DNA of 64,000 nt. Source: Solilutibacter pythonis. GTDB lineage: Bacteria; Pseudomonadota; Gammaproteobacteria; Xanthomonadales; Xanthomonadaceae. Below the pieces are notes generated by a model. The model was not told the DNA's origin, ran no database searches, and saw only the letters and a program-made list of their open reading frames with translations. Made by a program: the position numbers and the translations under genes. Location of the stretch: contig NZ_RFLY01000005.1 in the NCBI RefSeq assembly GCF_003697345.1, positions 1-64,000 of the forward strand. Reading direction: 5' to 3'. Every line of letters starts with the position of its first letter. Position 1 is the stretch's first letter. Shown here in pieces: positions 45,563-54,749 of the stretch.

Positions 45563-47092
45563 ATGTCGTCCAAACCCCGCTCGGCCGGTAAGAAACGCCA
45601 CCGTCTCCTCGTTCCGGCCGTCGTCGCCGGCGCACTGCTGCTGGCGGGCGGCGGGTGGTGGTACAGGCAGCACGCCGCGGAATCGGAAAGCGGCTGGCGC
45701 ACGGCCAGGGTGGAAAAGGGCGACATCCGCGTGGCGATCTCGGCCACCGGCACGCTCTCGGCGATCTCCACCGTCACCGTCGGCAGCCAGATTTCCGGCC
45801 AGATCACCGAAGTGCGGGTCGATTTCAACAGCCCGGTGAGGAAGGGCGACGTGCTGGCGCGGATCGATCCCAGCACCTACGAAGCACAGATCGCGCAAGG
45901 GGCGGCGGCCATCGCCAGCGCCAATGCCAGCCTGAGCCAGGCGGCGGCCACTCTGACCAATGCCCGGGCCGATTACCGCCGCAAGGCCGCGCTGGGCGAA
46001 CGGCAACTGGTCGCGCGCGGCGATGTGGACACCGCCCGCATGGCGATGCGGCAGGCCGAGGCTCAGATCGAGGTGGCCCGCGCGCAGATCCGCCAGCAGA
46101 CCGCTTCGACCCAGGCCACCCGTCTCAACCTGGAACGCACGGTGATCCGCTCGCCGGTGGACGGGGTGGTGCTGACCCGCGCCATCGAGCCGGGTCAGAC
46201 CGTGGCCGCGAGTTTGCAGGCGCCGGAGTTGTTCACCATCGCCGAGGATCTTTCGAAAATGAAGATCGAACTGGCGGTGGACGAATCGGACATCGGCCAG
46301 GTCGAGCCGGGGCAGCGCGTCGGTTTCACCGTCGATGCCTTCCCGGATCGCCAGTTCAGCGGCGTGGTCGAGCAGGTGCGGCTGTCGGCCACCACGACCA
46401 GCAACGTGGTGACCTACCCGGTGGTGGTGACGGTGGACAACGGCGACGGCACCTTGTTGCCGGGGCTGACGGTGAATGCCGAGATCGAGGTCAGCAAACG
46501 CGAGGGCATCCTCAGGATCGCCAACGCGGCGCTGCGCTACAAGCCATCCGATGAGCGCTTGAAAGCGATGGGCGCCACACCGCCGGATGGCGCGTCCGCC
46601 GCCCGGCGGGGCGGCGGCATGGGCGATGAACTGCCGAAGATCGCCGCCAGCTTGGCGCTGACGCCGGCCCAGCGGGCCGCCTTCGACCAGGCGCTGGCGG
46701 ACATGCGGCGGCGGCAGGCCGGGCGCACGGGCGCGGCACGCGGCCAAGCTGACCCATCACAGCAGGACAACCGCGTCATGGGCGGCGGCGCGCCGGATGC
46801 GGCGACGCAGGCACAGATGCGCAGCCGCGTGCGTGAGCGTTTCCGGCGGCAGTTCGCCGGCTTCCGCAACAGTCTGGACGATGCCCGCCGCGCGCGCTGG
46901 GACAGCGCCACCAACGCGCTCATCAATGCGCGCCGCGCGCCGCTTTACCTGCTGGCCGATGGCCAGCCGAAGCGGGTGATGGTCCGGCTGGGCGTATCCG
47001 ACGGCAGCAATACCGAAGTGGCCGGCAACATCAAGGCCGGTGACGAGGCGATCACCGGCGAGCGCGCCGCCAGCGCGGTGACGGGCCGGTGA
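45563..47092 (+). CDS. MacA-type periplasmic adaptor with a Spy-like insert
   Basis: This 509-residue membrane-fusion protein has an N-terminal membrane anchor (about 14-31), a lipoyl half (GTLSAISTVTVGSQISGQI), a helical hairpin (LSQAAATLTNARADYRRKA), the second lipoyl half (TVIRSPVDGVVLTRAIEPGQ) and a beta-barrel. About 130 residues (328-457) are inserted before the last membrane-proximal strands. The insert has LALTPAQRAAFDQAL and RERFRRQFAGFRNSLDDARR, resembling LTxxQ helices of CpxP/Spy proteins. The two following genes encode ATPase and permease, so this is a tripartite export pump whose outer-membrane channel is encoded elsewhere. Confidence 0.88.
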   Translation: MSSKPRSAGKKRHRLLVPAVVAGALLLAGGGWWYRQHAAESESGWRTARVEKGDIRVAISATGTLSAISTVTVGSQISGQITEVRVDFNSPVRKGDVLARIDPSTYEAQIAQGAAAIASANASLSQAAATLTNARADYRRKAALGERQLVARGDVDTARMAMRQAEAQIEVARAQIRQQTASTQATRLNLERTVIRSPVDGVVLTRAIEPGQTVAASLQAPELFTIAEDLSKMKIELAVDESDIGQVEPGQRVGFTVDAFPDRQFSGVVEQVRLSATTTSNVVTYPVVVTVDNGDGTLLPGLTVNAEIEVSKREGILRIANAALRYKPSDERLKAMGATPPDGASAARRGGGMGDELPKIAASLALTPAQRAAFDQALADMRRRQAGRTGAARGQADPSQQDNRVMGGGAPDAATQAQMRSRVRERFRRQFAGFRNSLDDARRARWDSATNALINARRAPLYLLADGQPKRVMVRLGVSDGSNTEVAGNIKAGDEAITGERAASAVTGR

Positions 47093-47850
47093 TGACGGCG
47101 TCGCGTAACGCCAGGCCGCCGGTCATCGAGACCCGTGGCCTGCGCAAGGTCTATGCCGAGGGCGGCCAGTCCGAGGTGGTGGCGCTCAACGGCGTCGATC
47201 TGCGCATCGCGCATGGCGATTTCGTCGCCATCATGGGGCCGTCGGGGTCGGGCAAGTCGACCTTGATGAATCTCATCGGTTGCCTCGACACGCCCAGCGC
47301 CGGTTTTTACGCTTGCGATGGTATCGACGTCTCCACGCTCGATGCCGGGGAGCTGGCCGCGTTGCGGCGCGAGAAGATCGGTTTCGTGTTCCAGGGTTTT
47401 CATCTGCTGTCGCGGATGAGCGCGCTCGACAACGTGGCGATGCCGCTCGGTTATACGCGCGTGCCCCCGGCCGAGCGGCGTGAACGCGCACGGGCGGCGC
47501 TGGCGGCGGTGGGGCTGGGCGAGCGTGGTCAGCACCGGCCCAACGAGCTTTCGGGCGGCCAGCAGCAGCGCGTGGCGATTGCCCGCGCACTGATCAATTC
47601 GCCCCCGATCCTGCTGGCCGACGAACCGACCGGCGCGCTCGACAGCAAGACTGGCGAGGAAATCCTCGCCCTGTTCAAACGCCTGCGCGACGGGGGCCGC
47701 ACCGTGGTGTTGATCACCCACGATGCGCACGTCGCCGAGCATGCCGACCGCATCTTCGTCATGCGCGATGGCGAACTGCACGAGGCCGACGACGCCCATT
47801 CGGCGCTCGCCGGCGCATCGCCATCAGTCTTCCCGGTGCCCGGTCAGTGA
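47092..47850 (+). CDS. MacB-type ABC transporter ATPase
   Basis: This 252-residue LolD/MacB-family ATPase has Walker A MGPSGSGKSTLMNLIG, the Q-loop in GFVFQGFHLL, signature LSGGQQQRVAIARAL, Walker B ILLADEPTGALD and H-loop VLITHD. ATG 47092 overlaps the adaptor stop (GTGATGA); GTG 47089 is an alternative. In E. coli MacB the ATPase and permease are fused; here they are separate and coupled by a four-base overlap. Confidence 0.94.
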   Translation: MTASRNARPPVIETRGLRKVYAEGGQSEVVALNGVDLRIAHGDFVAIMGPSGSGKSTLMNLIGCLDTPSAGFYACDGIDVSTLDAGELAALRREKIGFVFQGFHLLSRMSALDNVAMPLGYTRVPPAERRERARAALAAVGLGERGQHRPNELSGGQQQRVAIARALINSPPILLADEPTGALDSKTGEEILALFKRLRDGGRTVVLITHDAHVAEHADRIFVMRDGELHEADDAHSALAGASPSVFPVPGQ

Positions 47851-49082
47851 GCTGGCTCGACATCCTCCGCACCGCCTTCCACGCACTCCGGGGCAACTGG
47901 ATGCGCAGCGCGTTGACTTCGCTTGGCGTCATCATCGGCATTGCCGCGGTGATCGTGATGGTCTCGGTCGGGCAGGGCACGCGGGAGGAGATCGACAAGC
48001 TGGTCTCCGGCCTCGGCTCGCAGCGGCTCGACATCTCGCCGGCCGGCCGGCGCGGGGCAGGCGGCGCGCGGATGAGCGCATCGAGCTTCTTCACCCTCTC
48101 CGATGACGATGCGCGGGCGATCCGCGACGAGGTGCCCGAAGTGCAGTACGTGGCCGGCGCACTGCGTGGCAACGTCCAGGCGGTGTACGCCGAGAACAAC
48201 GCTTCCACCAACTGGCAGGGCGTGCAGCCGGACTATTTCGTGATCAACGGATGGCAGGTGGCCGAGGGCAGCCTGTTCGATACCGGTGATTACGGTGGCA
48301 ATGCGCGTAACGTGGTGATCGGCGATACCGTGCGGCGCACGTTGTTCGGCGAGGATTCCGGCATCGGCCAGACCATCCGCCTTGGCCGCTCGCCCTTCAC
48401 CGTGGTCGCCACCTTGCAACCAAAGGGGCAGGGGGGCTTCGGCCAGGACCAGGACGACGTGGTGATGGTGCCGCTTGAGACCGCGCGCCGTCGCCTGATG
48501 GGCAACATGGGGCTGTCGCCGGGCGCGGTGATGCAGATCGCGTTGACGGTGGCCGATGCCCGCGAGCTGGACTACGCGCAGGTCGAGGTGGAGGCGCTGC
48601 TGCGCCAGCGCCACCGGATCAGGCCCGGCGCCGAGGACGATTTCAACGTGCGTAACATCAGCCAGATCGTCGCCACCCGCACCGCCACCACCAACCTCAT
48701 GTCGAAACTGCTGGGCGCGGTGGCCGGCATCTGCCTGGTGATCGGCGGCATCGGCATCATGAACATCATGCTGGTCTCGGTCACGGAGCGGATCAAGGAG
48801 ATCGGCCTGCGGATGGCGGTCGGCGCCAGTCCATCGGACGTGCGCCGGCAATTCCTGATGGAGGCGATGCTGATCTCGCTGATCGGCGGGGTGATCGGCA
48901 TCGTGATCGGCATCGGCGGGGCGCTGCTGGTGTCTGAATTCAGCGAATTGCCGGTCGCGTTGAACATGCGGGTGGTCGGGCTGGCGGCGGCGTTTTCGGT
49001 CGCCACCGGGCTGTTCTTCGGCTATTACCCGGCACGCAAGGCTTCGTTGCTGGACCCGATCGAAGCGCTGCGGCAGCAATAG
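47847..49082 (+). CDS. MacB-type ABC transporter permease
   Basis: This 411-residue permease has the FtsX-type topology: one membrane helix near residues 20-42 (SALTSLGVIIGIAAVIVM), a large periplasmic MacB core domain, then three helices (about 287-405). Family motifs are IGGIGIMNIMLVSVTERIKEIGLRMAVGA and YYPARKASLLDPIEALR (each quoted in part). GTG 47847 overlaps the ATPase stop. Substrates of this pump class include macrolides, peptides and siderophores; none can be named here. Confidence 0.93.
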   Translation: MSWLDILRTAFHALRGNWMRSALTSLGVIIGIAAVIVMVSVGQGTREEIDKLVSGLGSQRLDISPAGRRGAGGARMSASSFFTLSDDDARAIRDEVPEVQYVAGALRGNVQAVYAENNASTNWQGVQPDYFVINGWQVAEGSLFDTGDYGGNARNVVIGDTVRRTLFGEDSGIGQTIRLGRSPFTVVATLQPKGQGGFGQDQDDVVMVPLETARRRLMGNMGLSPGAVMQIALTVADARELDYAQVEVEALLRQRHRIRPGAEDDFNVRNISQIVATRTATTNLMSKLLGAVAGICLVIGGIGIMNIMLVSVTERIKEIGLRMAVGASPSDVRRQFLMEAMLISLIGGVIGIVIGIGGALLVSEFSELPVALNMRVVGLAAAFSVATGLFFGYYPARKASLLDPIEALRQQ

Positions 49083-49203
49083 CGTGGCGGTGGTCGGCAA
49101 CCTCGCCCGCCGGCGGCGCTGCCCGGTATGGCAGAATTACCGGTTCCCGCCTCGCCGAATGACCCCATGACCGTGCCCGATTGCCGACAGCCGTTCCGGA
49201 ACC

Positions 49204-49590
49204 GTGCCCGTGGCTGACGGCTATGGCCATTTTCCGCGCGGCCCGCGAGGGTTGTGGCGGGCGGCGATCTGGTCGGCGAAGGGGCTGCGCGCGGCCTGGC
49301 TGCACGAGTCCTCGTTCCGGCTGGAGGTCGTGGCGTTCGCGGTGCTGGCGCCGATAGGCTTTCGCCTGGGCGAGAATGGAGTGGAGCGCGCGCTGTTGGT
49401 CGGCTCGATGCTGCTGGTGATCGCCACCGAACTGCTCAATTCGGCGGTGGAGGCGGTGATCGAACGCTACGGCCCGGAGTTTCACGAACTGGCCGGTCGC
49501 GCCAAGGACATGGGCTCGGCGGCGGTGTTCGTGTTGACGATGAATGTATTGCTGGTCTGGGGCGCCATCCTGCTGCCCCGCTGGCTCTGA
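49204..49590 (+). CDS. dgkA: Diacylglycerol kinase
   Basis: This 128-residue integral membrane enzyme has three helices. The family signature ELLNSAVEAVIERYGPEFHE carries the catalytic Glu, and AKDMGSAAVF follows. The N-terminal SAKGLRAAWLHESSFRLEV is typical. It phosphorylates diacylglycerol released by membrane-derived glucan synthesis. GTG 49204 and GTG 49210 are both possible starts; no ATG fits. Confidence 0.94.
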   Translation: MPVADGYGHFPRGPRGLWRAAIWSAKGLRAAWLHESSFRLEVVAFAVLAPIGFRLGENGVERALLVGSMLLVIATELLNSAVEAVIERYGPEFHELAGRAKDMGSAAVFVLTMNVLLVWGAILLPRWL

Positions 49591-49609
49591 TCAAGAAAAG
49601 GTATTGCCG

Positions 49610-50359
49610 ATGGACCTGAGTTTCCTAGCCGACCCGAATGCCTGGCTGACCCTCATCACGCTTTCCGCGCTGGAGATCGTGCTGGGCATCGACAATCTGG
49701 TGTTCATTTCCATCGCGGTCGGCAAATTGCCGGGACATCAGCGCCCGATCGCCCGCAAGATCGGTATCGCGGTGGCTTGCGTCACCCGCATCGGCCTGCT
49801 GGTGATGCTGGCGTTCCTGGCGCGGATGGAGCGCGACCTGTTCCATGTCTTCGAGATGGGGATCTCGGTGCGTGACATCATCCTGATCGTCGGCGGCCTG
49901 TTCCTGCTGGTGAAGGGCACGATGGAAATCAGGGAACTCATCACCGGCGGCGAGGACGAGGACCCGACCACCAGCAAGGCGTCGGGCGTGTTCTGGGTGG
50001 TGATCGCGCAGATCGCGGTGATCGACATCGTGTTCTCGCTGGACTCGGTCATCACCGCCGTCGGGATCGCCGAGCACATTCCGATCATGGTCTTCGCCAT
50101 CCTGCTGGCGGTCGCGATCATGCTGCTGGCGGCCAACCCGCTCGGCCGCTTCATCGATGCCAACCCGACGGTCAAGATGCTGGCGCTGGCCTTCATCCTG
50201 CTGATCGGCGCGGTGCTGATTCTCGATGGCTTCGACACCCATGTACCCAAGCCCTACATCTACTTCGCGATGGGCTTCTCGGTGATGGTGGAATGGCTGA
50301 ATCTGCTGATGCGTCGCCGCGCCATCGCCCATCGCGTACCTGGTGCCGGCAAATGGTGA
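49610..50359 (+). CDS. terC: TerC-family integral membrane protein
   Basis: This 249-residue protein has seven or more hydrophobic helices and the two family acidic motifs LEIVLGIDNLVFISI and IDIVFSLDSVITAVG. TerC proteins are linked to tellurite resistance and manganese export. The frame is open from 49544 but the family starts at MDLSFL. It lies 19 bases behind dgkA, with no room for a riboswitch. A strong terminator follows. Confidence 0.88.
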   Translation: MDLSFLADPNAWLTLITLSALEIVLGIDNLVFISIAVGKLPGHQRPIARKIGIAVACVTRIGLLVMLAFLARMERDLFHVFEMGISVRDIILIVGGLFLLVKGTMEIRELITGGEDEDPTTSKASGVFWVVIAQIAVIDIVFSLDSVITAVGIAEHIPIMVFAILLAVAIMLLAANPLGRFIDANPTVKMLALAFILLIGAVLILDGFDTHVPKPYIYFAMGFSVMVEWLNLLMRRRAIAHRVPGAGKW

Positions 50360-50372
50360 TGCCGGCATGATG

Positions 50373-50390
50373 CCCGTGGCCACGGGTTTT
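50373..50390 (+). terminator. Rho-independent terminator after the TerC gene
   Basis: CCCGTGGCCACGGG is a perfect palindrome followed directly by TTTT. It can form a 5-bp stem with a GGCC loop. It separates the dgkA-terC unit from lemA. Confidence 0.7.
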
Positions 50391-50473
50391 CACTTCACCT
50401 GAACGCCTATCACGGCAACTTGAATACCTGAACGCGCGGCGCGGTGCCGCGCATCGAAAGCGGAGATTCCCCC

Positions 50474-51079
50474 ATGCGCGCGATGCGAATGCTAGCCGTG
50501 GTGCTGCTGGCCTCGTTCCTGTCCGGCTGCGGTTACAACGATATCCAGCGGAAGGACGAGGCGGTCAAGGCCGCGTGGTCGCAGGTGCTGAACGTGTACA
50601 AGCGCCGCGCCGATCTGGTGCCGAACCTGGTCAACACGGTCAAGGGCTATGCGGCCCACGAGGAACGCGTGTTGACCGAAGTCACCAATGCCCGCGCCAA
50701 GGTCGGTGGCATCAACGTCAATGCCTCGGACGAGACATCGGTCAAGCAGTTCCAGCAGGCCCAGGGCGAGTTGAACGGCGCCATCGGCCGTCTGCTGCTG
50801 GTGGCGGAAAACTATCCGCAACTCAAGGCCGACCAGAACTTCCTGCAATTGCAGGCGCAGTTGGAAGGCACCGAGAACCGGATCGCGGTCGAGCGCCAGC
50901 GCTACATCGCCGCGGTGCAGGATTACAACACCTACATTCGCAGCTTCCCGCAGAATCTGGTCGCGATGATGTTCGGCTACAAGCCGAAACCGAATTTCGG
51001 CGTCGATGACGAGCAGCAGATTCAGCGGGCGCCCACCGTGGATTTCGGTGCGCCGGCCGCCACGGCGCCGGCTAACTGA
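50474..51079 (+). CDS. lemA: LemA-family lipoprotein
   Basis: This 201-residue protein has a lipoprotein signal (LLASFLSGCG lipobox). The helical LemA domain shows KRRADLVPNLVNTVKGYA, HEERVLTEVTNARAKV and VQDYNTYIRSFPQNLVA. Its role is unclear; LemA genes are commonly followed by TPM-domain genes, as here (51109 and 51996). ATG 50474 is chosen for the lipoprotein signal. Confidence 0.93.
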   Translation: MRAMRMLAVVLLASFLSGCGYNDIQRKDEAVKAAWSQVLNVYKRRADLVPNLVNTVKGYAAHEERVLTEVTNARAKVGGINVNASDETSVKQFQQAQGELNGAIGRLLLVAENYPQLKADQNFLQLQAQLEGTENRIAVERQRYIAAVQDYNTYIRSFPQNLVAMMFGYKPKPNFGVDDEQQIQRAPTVDFGAPAATAPAN

Positions 51080-51108
51080 TCTGCCGCCGGGCTGACGGGA
51101 GGCTCGCG

Positions 51109-51996
51109 GTGGATCGCCTGCACCGGCTCATGGCGATGTGCGGCCTGCTGCTGGTGGCACTGGCATGGCCGGCGCACGCCCAGCGGCTGGCACCGATTCC
51201 CGCACTCGATTCGCCGGTAATCGACAGCACCGGCACCCTCGATGCCGCCACCCGCGCCGAGTTGGAGCGGCAGGCGCTGGCGCTGCAAACGCGCAAGGGC
51301 AGCCAGTTGCAGGTGCTCATGGTGCCGACCACCCAGCCCGAGGACATCGCTCAGTACGCGCAGCGGGTATTCGACCAGTGGAAGCTGGGCCGCCAGGGCG
51401 TCGATGACGGCGTGCTGCTGATCGTCGCCAAAGACGACCGCCGGGTGCGCATCCAGCCCGGCTATGGTTTGGAGGGCGCGATTCCCGATGCCACCGCCAA
51501 CCGGGTGATCCAGGAATACCTGGTGCCGCAGTTCCGAAACGGCAATTTCGCCGGCGGTATCGTCGATGCCACCGGCCAATTGGTGCGGCTGATCGATGGC
51601 GAGCCATTGCCCGCGCCGGTGTCCACCCATCGCCCCGCCCCGGACAACGCCGGCAACTGGATGATGGCGCTGTTCTTCGCCTTCGCCGCCGCCAACGTGC
51701 TGCGCGGGGTATTCGGTCGATTGCCGGCGGGTGCGCGCGCACTGGCGTCCGGCGGCGGCGCGGGCTTGATTGCCTGGGTGATTTCCAGTGCGTTGCTGGT
51801 CGGCGGCGTCGGTGCGGCGATCGGCTTCTTCATTGGGTTGCTCGGCGCGGGCGGCGGCGGCCGTTACGCCCGCGACAACGATTGGGGCGGCTGGGGTGGC
51901 GGTGGTGGTGGCTGGTCGGGCGGTGGTAGCGGCGGTGGTAGTTGGTCGGGTGGCGGTGGCAGCTCCGGCGGCGGCGGCGCATCGGGGAGCTGGTGA
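51109..51996 (+). CDS. TPM-domain membrane protein, YgcG-like
   Basis: This 295-residue protein has a signal peptide (MAMCGLLLVALAWPAHAQ), then a TPM domain (LDSPVIDSTGTLDAATRAEL, LGRQGVDDGVLLIVAKDDRR, IQPGYGLEGAIPD). One or two membrane helices follow (about 183-245). The C-terminal tail is nearly all Gly, Ser and Trp (GGWGGGGGGWSGGGSGGG). It is the usual partner of LemA. GTG 51109 is the only upstream start. Confidence 0.9.
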   Translation: MDRLHRLMAMCGLLLVALAWPAHAQRLAPIPALDSPVIDSTGTLDAATRAELERQALALQTRKGSQLQVLMVPTTQPEDIAQYAQRVFDQWKLGRQGVDDGVLLIVAKDDRRVRIQPGYGLEGAIPDATANRVIQEYLVPQFRNGNFAGGIVDATGQLVRLIDGEPLPAPVSTHRPAPDNAGNWMMALFFAFAAANVLRGVFGRLPAGARALASGGGAGLIAWVISSALLVGGVGAAIGFFIGLLGAGGGGRYARDNDWGGWGGGGGGWSGGGSGGGSWSGGGGSSGGGGASGSW

Positions 51997-52490
51997 TGAA
52001 GCGGCTTCTTCGTCATCTGTTCGCGTCCTCGGCGCATCGGCTGTTTCCGCCCGAAAGCCTGCGGCGCATCCACGATGCCATTGCCGCGAGTGAGCGCCGG
52101 CATCGTGGCGAGATATGCTTCGCGGTGGAATCTGCCCTGCACTGGCGCGATGTGTTGGCCGGAGTCGATTCCCGCCGCCGCGCCGAGCATGGCTTCTCCG
52201 CGTTGCGGGTCTGGGATACCGAGGCCAACAACGGCGTGTTGATCTATCTGCTGCTGGCCGATCACCGTATCGAGATCGTCGCCGATCGCGGCCTGCGCGA
52301 GCGGGTCGGCCCAGCGCAGTGGCGCGGCATCTGCCAGGCGCTCGAGGCGCGCATGCGCGCCGGCGAGTGCGAGCAAGCGATCATCGACGGCGTGGGCCGC
52401 ATCGGCGAGTTGCTGGCCGAGCATTTCCCGCCGCGCAAGGGCGAGACCGACGAGGACGAATTGCCCAACGCGCCGGTGATCCTGCGCTGA
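51996..52490 (+). CDS. Second TPM-domain protein
   Basis: This 164-residue protein without signal peptide has a divergent TPM domain: [59 protein letters not shown]. The ATG overlaps the preceding stop (TGATG), making lemA and two TPM genes one unit. The function is unknown; the paired TPM genes may make proteins that act together at the membrane. Confidence 0.87.
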   Translation: MKRLLRHLFASSAHRLFPPESLRRIHDAIAASERRHRGEICFAVESALHWRDVLAGVDSRRRAEHGFSALRVWDTEANNGVLIYLLLADHRIEIVADRGLRERVGPAQWRGICQALEARMRAGECEQAIIDGVGRIGELLAEHFPPRKGETDEDELPNAPVILR

Positions 52491-52548
52491 CTTCGCGCTT
52501 GTGGCACCGCTCGGGCAAAATGTCCGGGTCACGTCATCGAAGCCGCCC

Positions 52549-53433
52549 ATGTCGCCCTATCTGCACCAGCTCGATCCCGTTGCCGCCCAGCTCGGCCCGC
52601 TCAAAATCCACTGGTACGGCCTGATGTACCTGCTGGCCTTCGCCAGCGCATGGTGGTTGGGGCGTCGGCGTATCCGCCAAGGCCGCCTGCCAGGTATCGA
52701 CGAGACCGCCTTCGGCGACCTGCTGTTCTACGGCATGCTGGGCGTGGTGCTGGGCGGGCGTGTCGGCTACATCCTGTTCTACGATCTACAGACCTACCTC
52801 GCCCACCCGTTGCAGGTGTTCGAGGTGTGGAAGGGGGGGATGAGTTTCCACGGCGGCCTGATCGGCGTACTGCTCGCCGCGCTGTGGTGGTCGGGCAAGC
52901 ACCGGCGGCACTTCTTCGACGTGATGGATTTCGTCGCCCCGCTGATCCCGCTGGGGCTGGGCTTCGGCCGGCTCGGCAACTGGATCAACGGCGAGTTGTG
53001 GGGCAAGCCCACCGATGGCGGCTGGGGCGTGATCTTCCCGGGCGCGCTGCCCGCCGAGATCGCCACCCTGCCGGCCGGTCCGCTCAGGGCGATGTACGAA
53101 TCCGGCATGCTCGACCAGTACGCCCGCCATCCCAGCCAGCTCTACCAGATGGCCTGGGAAGGCATCGTCATGTTCGCCGTGCTGTGGTGGTATTCCTCGA
53201 AGCCGAGGCCGCGCTATGCGGTGAGCGGGATGTTCGCGCTGCTCTACGGTGCGTTCCGCTTCGCGGTGGAGTTCGTGCGCCTGCCCGATGCCCAGCTCGG
53301 CTACCTCGCCTTCGGCTGGCTGACCATGGGGCAGTTGCTCAGCCTGCCCTTGATCGGGCTGGGGCTGTACTGGCTGTGGAAGTCGCGCTCGCAACCCGTG
53401 TCGCAGCCGCGGCTGCCGCCGGAGAAGCGCTGA
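52549..53433 (+). CDS. lgt: Prolipoprotein diacylglyceryl transferase
   Basis: This 294-residue integral membrane enzyme has seven helices. The signature [20 protein letters not shown] and HPSQLYQ are present, as are [10 protein letters not shown] and MSFHGGLIG with the essential His. It attaches diacylglycerol to lipobox cysteines. ATG 52549 ([10 protein letters not shown]) matches the family start. It precedes thyA with a one-base stop/start overlap, as in many proteobacteria. Confidence 0.96.
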   Translation: MSPYLHQLDPVAAQLGPLKIHWYGLMYLLAFASAWWLGRRRIRQGRLPGIDETAFGDLLFYGMLGVVLGGRVGYILFYDLQTYLAHPLQVFEVWKGGMSFHGGLIGVLLAALWWSGKHRRHFFDVMDFVAPLIPLGLGFGRLGNWINGELWGKPTDGGWGVIFPGALPAEIATLPAGPLRAMYESGMLDQYARHPSQLYQMAWEGIVMFAVLWWYSSKPRPRYAVSGMFALLYGAFRFAVEFVRLPDAQLGYLAFGWLTMGQLLSLPLIGLGLYWLWKSRSQPVSQPRLPPEKR

Positions 53434-54227
53434 TGCGCCAATACCTGGAGCTGCTCGATCACGTTCTTCACCACGGCGTGGAGAAATCCGATCGTACCGG
53501 CACGGGCACCCGCAGCGTGTTCGGCTGGCAGATGCGTTTCGATCTGCGTGAAGGCTTCCCGCTGCTCACCACCAAAAAGCTGCATCTTCGTTCGATCGTC
53601 CACGAATTGCTGTGGTTCCTGCGGGGCGAGACCAATATCGCTTCCCTGAAGCAAAACAAGGTGTCGATCTGGGACGAATGGGCCGATGAAAACGGCGAAC
53701 TGGGCCCGGTCTACGGCAAGCAGTGGCGGCGCTGGGCCGATGGCCGGGGCGGCGAGATCGACCAGATCGCCTGGTTGGTGGACGAAATCCGCCGCAACCC
53801 GGATTCGCGCCGCTTGATCGTGAGCGCCTGGAACGTGGCCGACCTGCCGGATATGGCGCTGATGCCCTGCCATGCGCTGTTCCAGTTCTATGTGGCCGAT
53901 GGCAGGCTCAGTTGCCAGCTCTACCAACGCAGCGGCGACATCTTTCTCGGCGTGCCGTTCAATATCGCCAGCTACGCATTGCTGACCCACATGGTTGCGC
54001 AGGTCACTGGCCTGGGGGTGGGCGATTTCGTCCATACGCTGGGCGATGCGCATCTGTATTCCAACCATTGCCGGCAGGCCCGCGAACAATTGGCGCGCCT
54101 GCCCGGCCCCCTGCCCAAGCTGCGCCTCAACCCGGAAGTGAAGGACGTTTTCGGTTTCCGTTTCGAAGACGTCGAGATTCTCGGCTACCAACCGCAGGCG
54201 GCGATCAAGGCGCCGGTGGCGGTGTGA
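53433..54227 (+). CDS. thyA: Thymidylate synthase
   Basis: At 264 residues it equals the E. coli length. Key parts are [29 protein letters not shown], the catalytic Cys in [27 protein letters not shown] and GDAHLYSNH. It methylates dUMP with methylene-tetrahydrofolate, giving dihydrofolate that the next gene product recycles. The ATG overlaps the lgt stop. Confidence 0.98.
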   Translation: MRQYLELLDHVLHHGVEKSDRTGTGTRSVFGWQMRFDLREGFPLLTTKKLHLRSIVHELLWFLRGETNIASLKQNKVSIWDEWADENGELGPVYGKQWRRWADGRGGEIDQIAWLVDEIRRNPDSRRLIVSAWNVADLPDMALMPCHALFQFYVADGRLSCQLYQRSGDIFLGVPFNIASYALLTHMVAQVTGLGVGDFVHTLGDAHLYSNHCRQAREQLARLPGPLPKLRLNPEVKDVFGFRFEDVEILGYQPQAAIKAPVAV

Positions 54228-54733
54228 GTGTCGCGCTTGCCCTCGTCGCCGCGCTCGATCGCGCTCACGCCATCGGCCGGGGCAACGCATTGCCCTGGCG
54301 CCTGCCCGATGACCTCGCGCGCTTCAAGGCGCTGACGCTCGGCAAGCCGGTGCTCATGGGGCGCAAGACCGCCGAGTCGCTGGGCCGTGCCCTGCCGGGG
54401 CGGCGCAACTTGGTGCTGACCCGTGGCGGCAAGGCGCCGTTTGCCGGGATGGAAGTGGTGGCCTCGCTGCGCGCGGCGCTTGCGATGGCAGAAGCCGATG
54501 GCGCGAAGGATTTGGCGGTGATCGGCGGAGGCGATGTGTTCGCGCTCTGCCTGCCGTTGGCCGAACGCCTGCATCTGACCTGGGTCGATGCGACTACCGC
54601 CGATGCCGATGCGTATTTCCCGCGCTTCGATGCGGCCGGCTGGCGGGAAACCGCCCGCGAGCATCATCCGGCCGATGCCCGCCACGCCTACGCTTTCGAT
54701 TTTGTCGATTACGCCCGTACCGATCGCGGCTGA
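54224..54733 (+). CDS. folA: Dihydrofolate reductase
   Basis: This 169-residue enzyme begins [20 protein letters not shown] and has [13 protein letters not shown] with the substrate-binding Asp, the NADPH loop [18 protein letters not shown] and [15 protein letters not shown] 54224 overlaps the thyA stop (GTGTGA region). Together the pair runs the thymidylate-folate cycle. Confidence 0.97.
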   Translation: MSVALALVAALDRAHAIGRGNALPWRLPDDLARFKALTLGKPVLMGRKTAESLGRALPGRRNLVLTRGGKAPFAGMEVVASLRAALAMAEADGAKDLAVIGGGDVFALCLPLAERLHLTWVDATTADADAYFPRFDAAGWRETAREHHPADARHAYAFDFVDYARTDRG

Positions 54734-54749
54734 GCCGTGACCGGCTGAT

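Noticed and set aside
49591-49609. Manganese (yybP-ykoY) riboswitch before the TerC gene
   Set aside because: Only 19 bases separate dgkA and terC, too few for the aptamer.
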